From NCBI RefSeq assembly GCF_000241525.1, contig NZ_AHIL01000043.1:1-64000 (forward strand): a stretch of DNA of 64,000 nucleotides, written 5' to 3'. Origin of the DNA: Comamonas testosteroni ATCC 11996 (lineage in GTDB: Bacteria > Pseudomonadota > Gammaproteobacteria > Burkholderiales > Burkholderiaceae_C). Both the position numbers and the translations under genes were made by a program. The notes under the pieces are model-generated. The model saw only the letters and a program-made list of their open reading frames with translations. It was not told where the DNA came from and did no database searches. Of this stretch, positions 19,190 through 28,641 are shown in pieces (the stretch's first letter is position 1; the number at the start of each line of letters is the position of its first letter).

Positions 19190-19609
19190 GTGAAGATCGG
19201 TGAATTGGCCAGCGCGACAGGGGTGCAGATCCCAACAATTCGTTTCTACGAGCAGGAGGGATTGCTGCCACCTGCAGCGCGCACGGCAGGCAACTACAGG
19301 CGATATGACGAATCGCACGTCCAGCGACTAGCGTTTGTGCGAAATTGCCGCTCGTTGGATATTGGGCTGGACGATATCCGGTCTTTACTTCAATTGAAAG
19401 ATAGGCAGCGTGAACCTTGCGGCGAGGTCAATGAGCTTCTGGACAAACATATCCTGCAGTTAGTCAAACGCATTGAGGAGCTGAAGGCTCTCGAGGGACA
19501 GTTGATCGCTCTTAGAGCGCAATGCTGTTCCGGGCAGGTCGTCGAGCTGTGTGGAATACTTGATGGCCTGTCGTCGGCGTTGCAAAGTCCGGTGCCAACG
19601 ATGTTATGA
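19190..19609 (+). CDS. pbrR: MerR-family Pb/Cd-responsive regulator
   Basis: 139-aa regulator. The N-terminal HTH (MKIGELASATGVQIPTIRFY) is followed by the dimerisation helix and a C-terminal metal loop. Cysteines at 77, 112, 113 and 121 match the CadR/PbrR pattern (CGEVN, CCSG, CGIL). The N-terminal Cys14 known from PbrR of Cupriavidus is absent. It is divergent from pbrA across a 19-bp-spacer promoter. The specificity (Pb versus Cd/Zn) cannot be settled from sequence; the pbr-like neighbours favour Pb. Confidence 0.9.
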   Translation: MKIGELASATGVQIPTIRFYEQEGLLPPAARTAGNYRRYDESHVQRLAFVRNCRSLDIGLDDIRSLLQLKDRQREPCGEVNELLDKHILQLVKRIEELKALEGQLIALRAQCCSGQVVELCGILDGLSSALQSPVPTML

Positions 19610-19862
19610 AAAATATCGGCCGTCTACTCAGCGAACCCAAGAGTTTGACTCGAAAGAGATTTGATTTACACGCGGCGTCTGCATCGATGATGGACTTTCA
19701 GTGTATTGCGCATACTTGCACTGGTACTTCTGATTTGATCGCGCAACGTTGACAATCTGAACCTCAGTCGGTTCGATACATAGAAGCTTCACGCCCAGCC
19801 TTCGAGGGATGTGGAAGTCACTCAATTTGGATCGTGTGGAATGCACGATCGCCCAGGGAAAC

Positions 19863-20132
19863 ATGAAGATCCATTTCACATCGTTGGGGCTTCTTATGCT
19901 CAAGTTCTTTATCGCACTCATCGGCCTGTTTTGGCGAGTCCTCCTCATCGTTGGAGGCCTAGTGCTTGGCTCGCTCTGGAATGCTGCTTGGGCCTTCTTC
20001 ACTTCGCCCATGACGGATGATGAGGAAAGCACCTCGATCTCCTGCGCTTACGATGCCCATACTGCATTCCAAAATGGAGAAATTGGTATGGGTGAACTTC
20101 AGTATTGGTGCGAACAAGAAGAAGACCTTTAA
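19863..20132 (+). CDS. small membrane protein, unknown
   Basis: 89-aa protein from ATG 19863, with AGGGA just upstream; in-frame ATG 19809 would give 107 aa. A hydrophobic N-terminal half holds one or two TMs (LMLKFFIALIGLFWRV and on), followed by an acidic tail (DDEES, EQEEDL) with two cysteines. Not recognised. It runs convergently with traG and ends 7 bases from that gene's stop, at the border between cargo and tra operon. The preceding 19610-19862 shows no gene. Confidence 0.55.
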   Translation: MKIHFTSLGLLMLKFFIALIGLFWRVLLIVGGLVLGSLWNAAWAFFTSPMTDDEESTSISCAYDAHTAFQNGEIGMGELQYWCEQEEDL

Positions 20133-20139
20133 CTAGCTG

Positions 20140-21756
20140 TCAACGTTTTAATCGAACGCTAGACCCCTTACCAGCTTTGTTAGAGAGGTTGTCTGCTTTG
20201 TTAATGCTGGAGTTTTCAAGCCCAAGTCGATAGCCCGCCCACGCCATCATGGAACTCCAGATGAGTGGAAGTGCAATGAACATCATTGCCAATAAAGTGT
20301 TAAGAATCATGCGCTTGTATAGTTGCGGCTGACCGGAGCTCACGCTTTGCGTAATCTCTTGCATCAATGCAGATCCGGTCAAACCTGGGTACATCGCATC
20401 GATTAAATGGGCGTCAACCCATCGGGCCACATACCACATGACGGCCCAAAACTTAACTGTGAATATTGCTAATCCACCAACCACCATCACTTTCAAATCG
20501 TAGCAACTAATCACTACGATCAATGGCAGGAACATATACAACGCCATCAGTACAAGTGCTTGGAGCATGGGAAGCATATTCAACAATGGGACCATGCCGA
20601 GTGAGGATTCAAATGCCTGTTTACCTACTCCGATGGTACTAATCCCCCCTGTGACAGTACGCCACGCGTTCGTGCCCTTGCCATAGTCGTCGCCCAGCAT
20701 CTTGTCAGGACTAACAAATGTCGGGTTGGCCTTCTCAAAGGCTAGCTTTGCCATGGCATCCTTGGCCTCATCTGTCGAACTAAACGTGATAGTGTTTTGG
20801 GCGACTTGCAAGAGACTCCGCCATGTCGAGGTGTTGCTGGTGAGGCGCTCTCGCACTCCTCCTGTAGCAGCGTCAGCTTCCCACCATTGCTTGCAAGTTG
20901 GGCGCCCCCAGTCCGGGTTCATAAAGCCCTGATCCGAACCGCCACCTTGCATGTATTCGCTGTCGCGATTGAAGTCGATGCTCCAGCCAGGCACCGGGTT
21001 ATATGAGCGCATCACGTCATAGAAACCGGGCTCTGTTCGGAAAAACTGGCTGCCCACCCAGTCCACATCCGTGGGGCCATAGATGCTCCCCTCTGCGAGA
21101 ATGCCTCGGCCGTTTGCTGAGATCTGATTCTTGTCCATCGAGAAATACTGGCTGCGCGCAGGCACAAAGCACTCGCTGTAGAAGCGCTGCACATCGTGCA
21201 ACAGAGCCGGATCTTCAATCGTGGCCATCCTGGCCAGATCTGCTACGACGCGCAGATCGCGTTCAGAGCTGGTCATGCCCGCCCGAAAAGCGCCATTGAT
21301 GCCAGAGGACAGCCCCATGACGCTGTACCACCACAAGGGGACATAGGACAGGTTTCCAGATCGGGCAAAAGACCCATTCACCGCGTCGGCCATCGCTCGG
21401 TCGTAGCCCGAGTTCGTCCCACCCTGTGTCGACACGACCTGAGGCTCAGAACCATCTGCAGCTCGCTCTGGCTTGTAGCTGAGATTGATGTTGTGCAGCG
21501 AGGTGAGAGGCGTGGTGGCGAAGCACAGGGCCATAACCAGCAATGCTGTAATCAGCTTGGTCTGTATGGACTCGATGAGAGCCAGCACGCCGTTAAACCC
21601 TGCGCCTTCTTCTTTAGCGCTATGCCACGCGCTAAACGCGATGAGCGCGAAGGGCAGGGCGGCCAGGCCGGTTCCGGTCAAAATTTCGCCGAGAAGGTTG
21701 GCGAATGCCCAGCCGTAGAGCGTCGTAAAAAGTTCAAGATAGCTATCGAGCTGCAT
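20140..21756 (-). CDS. traG: TraG-like mating-pair protein (TraG_N)
   Basis: 538-aa inner-membrane protein resembling the TraG N-terminal domain family of genomic-island T4SSs. TMs lie near residues 15-45 and 85-110 and in a cluster near 390-520, with a long periplasmic stretch between. It is the last gene of the tra operon, 5 bases after the preceding stop. The family stabilises mating pairs or assembles the pilus. The minus-strand transcript ends here against the convergent small gene. Confidence 0.85.
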   Translation of the reverse strand: MQLDSYLELFTTLYGWAFANLLGEILTGTGLAALPFALIAFSAWHSAKEEGAGFNGVLALIESIQTKLITALLVMALCFATTPLTSLHNINLSYKPERAADGSEPQVVSTQGGTNSGYDRAMADAVNGSFARSGNLSYVPLWWYSVMGLSSGINGAFRAGMTSSERDLRVVADLARMATIEDPALLHDVQRFYSECFVPARSQYFSMDKNQISANGRGILAEGSIYGPTDVDWVGSQFFRTEPGFYDVMRSYNPVPGWSIDFNRDSEYMQGGGSDQGFMNPDWGRPTCKQWWEADAATGGVRERLTSNTSTWRSLLQVAQNTITFSSTDEAKDAMAKLAFEKANPTFVSPDKMLGDDYGKGTNAWRTVTGGISTIGVGKQAFESSLGMVPLLNMLPMLQALVLMALYMFLPLIVVISCYDLKVMVVGGLAIFTVKFWAVMWYVARWVDAHLIDAMYPGLTGSALMQEITQSVSSGQPQLYKRMILNTLLAMMFIALPLIWSSMMAWAGYRLGLENSSINKADNLSNKAGKGSSVRLKR

Positions 21757-21761
21757 ATCGA

Positions 21762-22175
21762 TCAGGAGATAAGGCCCATGATGAATCGGGCAATATTGCC
21801 CGCGCCTATTGGCACGAGTGCCAGGTACATCGTCAGCATGCCGGCAACGCGCCAGCGCATCGCCAGCACCGCCCGCAGCTCATGCTTGGCCACGTAGCCG
21901 CGTCTGAATCCCCAGGCCACGATCGGACGCCAACTGACAATCACCCAGCAGCACAGGGCGGTCTGAGTAAGCGTCCCGAGTTGCGCGCCCTTGCGAAACC
22001 ACGCTGAGACAGAGACGACCTGTGAGGGCTCCAGCTTGAGCAGCCAGGTCAATAAGGTGCCGCCAATCAAAACGATCAAGGCACCGTAGATGAGCCAGGG
22101 CAGCCAACGACGAAGCCGCCCCTTACGCTTTGGAACCGACTCAGACGCTTCCACGACTTTTTCGGTGTCGGTCAT
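21762..22175 (-). CDS. small conjugative-element membrane protein
   Basis: 137 aa with a basic N-terminus (PKRKGRLRRW) and three probable TMs (about 27-47, 68-85 and 105-133). Its start overlaps the upstream stop by ATGA, and traG follows after 5 bases, so it is a regular member of the tra operon. I do not recognise the family. It could be a structural inner-membrane subunit. Confidence 0.7.
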   Translation of the reverse strand: MTDTEKVVEASESVPKRKGRLRRWLPWLIYGALIVLIGGTLLTWLLKLEPSQVVSVSAWFRKGAQLGTLTQTALCCWVIVSWRPIVAWGFRRGYVAKHELRAVLAMRWRVAGMLTMYLALVPIGAGNIARFIMGLIS

Positions 22176-23554
22176 CTTGTGCTCACACGTCCGTCGACCA
22201 ACGGCGCAGGATCTGCACGCGTGCCGCCTTGCACATCCATCGACGCGGCCCCGGCTTGCTGCTGGTTGCCCATAATCGACAAAGCTGTCTCGCCGGTCAT
22301 TTCTTTCCGAATGCGGAACTCAAACATCATGTCGTTGATGTACTGAGTCAGGCGGTCAATCTTCGTCTGCACCTCGGATCTAACGGGAGCAGCGCCCGTG
22401 GCCTCGGGCAGGCTCATACCGGAGATCAGCGCGTTACGCGCGATCAGTGCCTTGTCGATGGTCTTGTAGACCGCAACCTCCTGGGCCAGGCGGTTAATGG
22501 CCACGGACCGCACATCGGTCGGCAGCTTGCGCACGGCGTCCATCAGCTGTGGGCTCACGGCCATGCCGGGAGCGCTGACCTTGGCCAGGTCGGCATGGCT
22601 GCTTGAAGTGCTGAAGCCCATATTGCGCATCGTGGGCAGTACCTCGTCCAGCTCGCGCTCAAACTTCGGTGCAAGGCCAGTCGCCGTCGAGGTGATGGTG
22701 GGGCTCGGGCAATCGGAGCCTTGGGTGCACATATAGATTTTCTGATCACCAAGGACCTCAGAACTCCAACGGGCTAAGTCTTCAGGTGTCTTGAAAGCCT
22801 GGACCAGTCGTGTCGATGCCAGAGAGGAGCTACCGTAGTTCGCCGTTGCCAGCGAATTGGCAGCCTTGTTGATCGTGACGTTGTAGCCAGCCACCGCCAG
22901 GTCACGGATCGGCTGAATCGGTGGCGTGCCAGCACCCCCAGCGCGGGTACCGAACACCCATGGCAGCCCCGCACGCTGGCCAGACTCGTTCTTGTTGATA
23001 TCGAGCTTGGCATTCACCACGCTGCCGCCCGCGTTGGCCTTTACCTTCCAGGCATCGCCCTTTGCCAAAGCAATGTACTCCTCATACGGGTCTTGACCAT
23101 TCTTAATCATCGACTCCATCTCTTCGCAGGTCTTGAGCGACGCGGACACCAATAGATCCGCCTTTTGGCTGAAGTTCTGAAAGAGTTGGTAAAGGCCAGG
23201 CTGTGCGCGCTGGAGGAAGTACAGCGGCAAGGCCGAGATGCCCGCCTGGACGGCTCCAGTGATGGTTGCACCCAGGTTCTGAATGCTGTTCATGAGATCC
23301 GACCAGGAGAGGCCAATGTCAAATTTTCCGCAGGAATAGTTTGCGCGGACGCCAGCGCCCAGTTGCATCGACAAGGCACTGCGATGGGGCGCAGCGCTGA
23401 TTGGAGAGCCGCCTCCCATCCGGTAATAAAGACCTGAAGACGTAATCGTCTGTGCGGCAGCCGGTGCCACGACCGAGGGAGCCAGCACGCAGGCCAGGCT
23501 CACGGCCACGCAGATCCGCTTGAGGCGCAGAGAAGGGGAATGTGTGATTGTCAT
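22172..23554 (-). CDS. ICE transfer protein, PFL_4711 family (TIGR03755-like)
   Basis: 460-aa secreted protein from ATG 23554, with a signal peptide ending near APAAAQTITS. It resembles the PFL_4711-type proteins that sit between PFL_4710 and traG in GI-type T4SS loci and are TraH/TraN-like in position. A longer open frame to 23632 overlaps the upstream gene and starts with a non-signal sequence, so 23554 is preferred although no clear Shine-Dalgarno is present. Probably periplasmic or outer-membrane-associated in pilus assembly. Confidence 0.78.
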   Translation of the reverse strand: MTITHSPSLRLKRICVAVSLACVLAPSVVAPAAAQTITSSGLYYRMGGGSPISAAPHRSALSMQLGAGVRANYSCGKFDIGLSWSDLMNSIQNLGATITGAVQAGISALPLYFLQRAQPGLYQLFQNFSQKADLLVSASLKTCEEMESMIKNGQDPYEEYIALAKGDAWKVKANAGGSVVNAKLDINKNESGQRAGLPWVFGTRAGGAGTPPIQPIRDLAVAGYNVTINKAANSLATANYGSSSLASTRLVQAFKTPEDLARWSSEVLGDQKIYMCTQGSDCPSPTITSTATGLAPKFERELDEVLPTMRNMGFSTSSSHADLAKVSAPGMAVSPQLMDAVRKLPTDVRSVAINRLAQEVAVYKTIDKALIARNALISGMSLPEATGAAPVRSEVQTKIDRLTQYINDMMFEFRIRKEMTGETALSIMGNQQQAGAASMDVQGGTRADPAPLVDGRVSTR

Positions 23555-23574
23555 AGTGATACTGGAGTGGGAGG

Positions 23575-24870
23575 TCAAGGCACGGAATAGAGATAGACAC
23601 CACGGCGCCGGCAACAGGTGTACTTTTGCCAAAGATTCCAGGCGTAGCCGTCATCGGAACTGGTTGCACCGTCCCCAAAGGAGGTCAGTGAGAGCGAGTC
23701 GTTTTGGCCGAACTGCTGGCACCCGGACCAAGCCTGCGGATACAACATCTGCCATTTGCGTTTCTCCCCATAGTTGAAGTAGCGATAGCCACCGGAGGGC
23801 TGGACACGCGAATAGATGTGCGGCTGAGCCTCCTTGTAGATGATCGAGGCGACCCTCTCAGCCAGCACGGCTGAGGCCTTCACGGGGTGCGACTGGATGA
23901 TTTCTCCGGTGCGTGGGTAAACGTTGCCCCAGGTCTGCGTGTAGCCAGACCCGATCTCGCCTAATCCGGGCACCCAGGCCTGCGGGTAGATCATTTCCAC
24001 GGGCACGATGCCGCGCCAGAAAGGCGCATCGAGCTCGCTTTGGAAGTGCAGGTTGAAATAGCTGGCTCCGCCAGGACAGAAGAGGGCACCTCCGGTGCTG
24101 CCCGAGAGTATTTCTGAGAGCTGCTGCAGACCGGCGATGCCTGCCTGAATCTGCTGCACTGTCTCGGCAATCTCCATCACCTGCTTCACGCCCTCAATGG
24201 TCTTGAGGATCGTTCCAAGGCTGGCCAGCAATGATTCCGAGCTCAACAGACCCTTGGCATCAGATGCCACAGTTTCTGCAATGCTGGCAGGCACTTGGGT
24301 CCACTGGCGCCCAATATTGGGTAGCTCCTTCGAGGGGAACTTGGCCAACTCGCTAACCGTGGGAAATGCGATGGACTTCGGCATTGTGAACATGCCGCCA
24401 GACGCGAGCATGCTGGCAAACATGCCGGCAGGATTGCCTATGGCATCCGCCCCTTTGAAGTTCGCCATGGCCGAGTTGCTGTCCAGGCCGCCGGCGGACG
24501 AGTCCAGCAGCCGTCCTGTCAGTGCAGATCCAGCCGTTGTCAACGTGGTGGCCACGACCGTGCCGATGTCGGTCCAAGGGTGGCGCAGCGGTTCGTTGTA
24601 GGTGCTGACCACCACGTCTGGCACATAGTGGGAGATCTTGATCGAGGTCCGAATCCAGCATCCGGTCCAGCCGCAGCTCAAGAAAAAGCACACGCCCTCG
24701 ACGGAGTACGACACACAAGACAAGGCTGCCTTGGCCGTATTCGCGATGATGGCCGGGGTGGTGGTTCCTGCCATGGTGGTGGCCGGTGTGAGCACGGCGC
24801 ACATCGAGGCCGTACTGACGGCCGCGACGAGACGGCGCAGCCTGAGATTTAGGGAAGCTCGTTTTTTCAT
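23575..24870 (-). CDS. ICE transfer protein, PFL_4710 family (TraU-like)
   Basis: 431-aa exported protein. A signal peptide (about 1-35, ending TTMAGTTTP) is followed by a Cys-rich N-terminal part (CVSYSVEGVCFFLSCGWTGC) and a TraU-like centre, with further Cys in LFCPGG and WSGCQQFG. It matches TIGR03756-type proteins of genomic-island T4SSs; TraU relatives act in DNA transfer and pilus assembly in the periplasm. ATGA overlap with the upstream gene. Confidence 0.8.
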   Translation of the reverse strand: MKKRASLNLRLRRLVAAVSTASMCAVLTPATTMAGTTTPAIIANTAKAALSCVSYSVEGVCFFLSCGWTGCWIRTSIKISHYVPDVVVSTYNEPLRHPWTDIGTVVATTLTTAGSALTGRLLDSSAGGLDSNSAMANFKGADAIGNPAGMFASMLASGGMFTMPKSIAFPTVSELAKFPSKELPNIGRQWTQVPASIAETVASDAKGLLSSESLLASLGTILKTIEGVKQVMEIAETVQQIQAGIAGLQQLSEILSGSTGGALFCPGGASYFNLHFQSELDAPFWRGIVPVEMIYPQAWVPGLGEIGSGYTQTWGNVYPRTGEIIQSHPVKASAVLAERVASIIYKEAQPHIYSRVQPSGGYRYFNYGEKRKWQMLYPQAWSGCQQFGQNDSLSLTSFGDGATSSDDGYAWNLWQKYTCCRRRGVYLYSVP

Positions 24871-25313
24871 CGGGAAGGCCTCTGCTGAGCCGCGGCGAAT
24901 AGTTCGATGGCGCGGTCCACATCCGCAACTCCATAAATGACCTTGGCGCGATTGATGACGATGGCCGGGAGCCGGTCCAATCGGTACTGGACGGCCAGCG
25001 TCATGCCGGAGGCCGCATTGGTGATCTGGTCCTTGTAGCGGCGGCGGATCTCGCCCTCGTGCTGACGCATGTAGGCCATGGCGTCGGCCTCGTTCTTGGG
25101 CAGCCCTGCATTGAGCTGCTGCTCAAGCTGAGCCATGGCGTCCACGCGATAGACCTTGAGCACGTAGCCAGGCTGGCGAAATGGCGGCCGCACCACCGTG
25201 GCCGAATTGGCGAAAACTTCCACCGTCGTCACCGAAGGGCCGATGGAGCCTTGGGCCAGGACGCCATGAGAGCAAAGGCCCAGCACCAGGGCAGTGAGGG
25301 ATGACCGCATCAT
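24867..25313 (-). CDS. ICE transfer protein, PFL_4709 family (TrbC/TraW-like)
   Basis: 148-aa exported protein with a short signal peptide (ends HGVLAQG). The body contains QYRLDRLPAIVINR and IYGVADVDRAIELF, a thioredoxin-like TrbC_Ftype arrangement as in TIGR03757. It works with the TraU-like protein encoded next. The start overlaps the traC stop. Confidence 0.78.
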   Translation of the reverse strand: MMRSSLTALVLGLCSHGVLAQGSIGPSVTTVEVFANSATVVRPPFRQPGYVLKVYRVDAMAQLEQQLNAGLPKNEADAMAYMRQHEGEIRRRYKDQITNAASGMTLAVQYRLDRLPAIVINRAKVIYGVADVDRAIELFAAAQQRPSR

Positions 25314-28159
25314 GCGCGTGCCTCCTGCAGGCGTGCCGCCACGCGGTAGGCCGCTTCAACCTCGGTGCATCCTTGCTCTTTCATGAGGCGGTGGCGCTCG
25401 GCTTTCTCGTGGCCTTCGGTCATTGCGAGGGCAATGGGCAATGCCGGTGGCACGTTTCGGAACAGCCACTGATTGTTCGCGCTGATGAGCACACCTTCGG
25501 TGTACTTAGCCGGCTCCTTCACGGCAGACTCCATCATGTGGCGTTGCTCTGGTGTGAGCGAACGAAAGCGCGCGATCTCCTCGATCTCGTTCTTGTCCAT
25601 GGTCAGCAGCATCCAGAACTCGCACATGGACAGCACGCGGGACATACTGCCTGGGAAGTCCTTCAAGTTTTGCGTGGCCAACCAGAACCAGGCATTGAGC
25701 TTTCGCCACATCTTGGTGCCCTTGGCCACCTTCGGGCCAAGCAGCTCGTTGGTGGTAATCAAGTGCCCTTCATCAGTCAGCATGATGAGGGGGCGATCCT
25801 CATGCTGAGCGGCCTCTGCGCGCGACTGCACCGAGTCCAGCAGGCTGGTGTAGGCCACAGCAAGCGCATCCTCATAGCCGTCTTTGGTCAGTGTGCCCAT
25901 TTCCACGAGGGTCACATCGGCATCGGGCCAGTCCTGGCCCAAGCGGTTGAAGAGCTTGCCGCGCAGGCCTGTGGTGAAGCTCATCATCGAATGGCCCATC
26001 TCTTCGGCACGCGAGCGGCGGTGCTCCGACAGAGATGCGTCCTTGACCATGGCCGTCAGCTCCAGGGCAACGTCTTGTGTCAGAGGATGGGGCTTGCCTT
26101 CCTTGGACACGCGCACTGCGGCTCGAATAATGGCTCTGGTGACCAGATAGCGGTCGGCCCGCGTCATGCGTTTGAGCTCGGCGTCTTCACCGCCCGTAAT
26201 CATCATGATGGCCGAGATGAGCATCTCGCCCAGGTAGTCGCGCTTTTCTTCGTCCGAGTCGTCGTCGGCGTCAGCAGGCTCCATCACTTCATTGACCGAC
26301 TCCATCAGTCGCTCGGCACCGACGAGCTCAGCATCCTCTTCGGAGGGGATACCCGCTCCAGCGCCGAAGTATTCCTCCGCTGCCTTGAAGGACTCCATGA
26401 TCTCCTTGTCCTGCAGCAGCTGGCTGCCGTACACGAATGGAGGCAGTGATACGTCTGTATCGCCGCTCAAGTTGACGCGATGCACGCTCAAGCCTTTAGT
26501 GGCCATGTCCTTGACCATCAGATCGAAGGACTTGCCTGCATCAGCAATCACCAGGCGTGGACGGTGGATGGCCATCACCAGCATGGACAGGTAATTCAAC
26601 GTCGCCGACTTGCCCGCACCTGTGGGGCCGAACACCACCATATGGGCGTTCTTCTTACGGTCAATCTTGTTGAGTGGGTCGATCCACAACGGCTCGCCGC
26701 CGCGATTCCAGAACCAAAAGCCTGGGTTGGCCGTGCCGCGTGAGCGCCCATAGACCGGCAAAATGGCGGCGATCAGGCTCGCAAAAGTCAGGCGCGACCG
26801 TCGCATGCTGCGAAGGTCGAACGAGGGATCGAATGCAAATGGCAGTGCACGCAGGAAGGCGTCATGCGGCACCAAGTCCTCTCGGGATTCGATGAAGCGC
26901 ATCCCGGTCGGCGTCAGCTGGGCATTGACCTCGGAAACAGCCGCATCCAGATCCGCATGGGTCTTACCGCTCAGGTACAGCCCCATGAACATCGGATACA
27001 GCTTGTCCCCGGTGGCCATGTGCTGGAGCACTTGCTCCGACTCTCTATGGGTCTCCTGCGCCACGGCGTTTTGAGCACGGGAAGCCCTTTTGATGTCTTC
27101 GACGTGGCGCTCGACCTGGTACTGCGCTGCAATCGTCACCGTCACAGACAGCATCGATCCAGGCGGCAGTCGGTCAAACCGCGCATAGGCTTCGTTCCCG
27201 ATCCGGCTTTCTGCGGAGAAGTGCCCGATGCTAGGGTGAGCACGAAGGTTTTGCAGCGTGAGGAACTTCACCGGCTGGCCATCGAACTCGAAGCAGCCTT
27301 GTTCCTGGTTGCACGAGGGCTCCGAAAGGTTCAGCGACTCGGAAAAATCCCAGTCATAAATACCCTCTGGAGCCTCATCACCCGGATAGGGCGCGCCGCG
27401 GAACAGCTCGGCGCCCGTGCTGGCCCAGGGCACGCTACGGTTGAAGAATGGAAGCATCCACTCGTAGAAGTCCTTGCCGTTGGCACGCCGCGCCGTCACG
27501 CCGGCTTCGTTCAGCGTGGCAAGCAAGGTTGTGGCCACCGCCTCCATCTGCTGCTCGGCCAGGCGGCGCTCATTGACCAAGTCATCAAACTGGCGATAGA
27601 TGCAGCAGCGAACACGGCGCTGCTGGCCGCGCCAGGTCTGGCCCGTCACCAAGGTGTCGGTGAACAGCCCTTGCTCTCGGGAAACCTGCGACAGGTGACT
27701 GCGGAACTCTTTCAGCACGGACTGCGTGTATTCCGAGTCGATGATGGCCTGCGCGCGATTGGCGTCCTTGTGCTGGGACAGGATGTAGTCGTGAAGGTAT
27801 TGGTTCAGCCCGTCGATGTTTCGGTCATCGCTCAGGAAGAACTGGACCACCCAAGGAGAAGAGTCGACCTCGGGAATCGCCTGGATAGCCTCTTGAATCT
27901 TGCGGCAGTGCTCTTGCAGGTACTCCAGCGGCTGCGCCTCCGTAGCGACAGCCCCCAGCTCGAACAGCGCGCCCAAGGTCTTGCCGTCGCGCATCACAAA
28001 GTTGCGGTCTTTGGGTGAAAACTTGACCCAAGGCAGCAGCTCAGTGAAGGAGGGCGGACGGGCGGCCATCTGCTTGCGGTCGGCGGCTGTCATGAGCCGG
28101 CGCTTGTGCCTGCCTTTGGTGCCCCCAGACAGGCCCAGCATTTCCAGCAATCCGCTCAT
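25310..28159 (-). CDS. traC: conjugative transfer ATPase TraC/VirB4 (PFL_4706 family)
   Basis: 949-aa cytoplasmic ATPase energising T4SS assembly. Walker A is FGPTGAGKSATLNYL (near residue 510) and Walker B is PLIMLTDEGHLI, followed by WLATQNLKDFP. The N-terminal TraC_F_IV-like domain includes VRCCIYRQF and WMLPFFNRS. Length and motif order match TIGR03744. It is coupled by ATGA to the lipoprotein gene upstream. Essential for transfer in the known family. Intact. Confidence 0.93.
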   Translation of the reverse strand: MSGLLEMLGLSGGTKGRHKRRLMTAADRKQMAARPPSFTELLPWVKFSPKDRNFVMRDGKTLGALFELGAVATEAQPLEYLQEHCRKIQEAIQAIPEVDSSPWVVQFFLSDDRNIDGLNQYLHDYILSQHKDANRAQAIIDSEYTQSVLKEFRSHLSQVSREQGLFTDTLVTGQTWRGQQRRVRCCIYRQFDDLVNERRLAEQQMEAVATTLLATLNEAGVTARRANGKDFYEWMLPFFNRSVPWASTGAELFRGAPYPGDEAPEGIYDWDFSESLNLSEPSCNQEQGCFEFDGQPVKFLTLQNLRAHPSIGHFSAESRIGNEAYARFDRLPPGSMLSVTVTIAAQYQVERHVEDIKRASRAQNAVAQETHRESEQVLQHMATGDKLYPMFMGLYLSGKTHADLDAAVSEVNAQLTPTGMRFIESREDLVPHDAFLRALPFAFDPSFDLRSMRRSRLTFASLIAAILPVYGRSRGTANPGFWFWNRGGEPLWIDPLNKIDRKKNAHMVVFGPTGAGKSATLNYLSMLVMAIHRPRLVIADAGKSFDLMVKDMATKGLSVHRVNLSGDTDVSLPPFVYGSQLLQDKEIMESFKAAEEYFGAGAGIPSEEDAELVGAERLMESVNEVMEPADADDDSDEEKRDYLGEMLISAIMMITGGEDAELKRMTRADRYLVTRAIIRAAVRVSKEGKPHPLTQDVALELTAMVKDASLSEHRRSRAEEMGHSMMSFTTGLRGKLFNRLGQDWPDADVTLVEMGTLTKDGYEDALAVAYTSLLDSVQSRAEAAQHEDRPLIMLTDEGHLITTNELLGPKVAKGTKMWRKLNAWFWLATQNLKDFPGSMSRVLSMCEFWMLLTMDKNEIEEIARFRSLTPEQRHMMESAVKEPAKYTEGVLISANNQWLFRNVPPALPIALAMTEGHEKAERHRLMKEQGCTEVEAAYRVAARLQEARA

Positions 28160-28641
28160 TGGCCAGCCTCCCGCGCAGTGCGGCCGCGTGAGAATGCGGC
28201 GCGGCCTTGTTGCAGCTCTTCGGCCACCTCACCGGGCATGGCGTACTCCGTTGACTCATACATTGGGAAAACCGTGACATAGCCAGGCACGGGGTAACGG
28301 CCCTTGGCCAGGTGGGGATAGACCACCATGACTAGATCCGGGTTGGGTACGCGTGCAAAGCGCTGTTGCATAGGCTCCAGGGCTGACCAGTAGCGCTGCG
28401 TCATTTCGTCGCCGCGCGCGATCGGGCGCGCACTCGACGCACGCTCCAGGCGGTCCCGCGCCGTCTCACGAGAGGAAGCTGCTGACTGCGGGGGCTGAAA
28501 CTTGCCCCGATACACATCCACCAGGGTCGGACTGCCAGCCGTAGCCTCCTTCAGCGGAGACTCGCGCGACCCAATAGCCGTGCAACCAGCCAGTAGCGCG
28601 GGAAGCACGATGGCAAGAAGAAGGGGATTATTCGAGGCCAT
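28156..28641 (-). CDS. T4SS lipoprotein (TIGR03751-like, VirB7/TraV role)
   Basis: 161-aa lipoprotein. The lipobox LPALLAGC places the lipidated Cys near residue 20. The body ends YVTVFPMYESTEYAMPGE..., as in ICE lipoproteins of this position. Start ATG 28641 gives the signal peptide directly; the longer frame to 28776 lies within the upstream gene. Overlaps the upstream gene by 14 bases and traC by 4. Probably supports the outer-membrane core. Confidence 0.82.
   Translation of the reverse strand: MASNNPLLLAIVLPALLAGCTAIGSRESPLKEATAGSPTLVDVYRGKFQPPQSAASSRETARDRLERASSARPIARGDEMTQRYWSALEPMQQRFARVPNPDLVMVVYPHLAKGRYPVPGYVTVFPMYESTEYAMPGEVAEELQQGRAAFSRGRTAREAGQ

Noticed and set aside
25301-28018. 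382- and 384-aa plus-strand ORFs
   Set aside because: Antisense to traC, which has clear Walker motifs; His/Gln/Leu-rich shadow translations.
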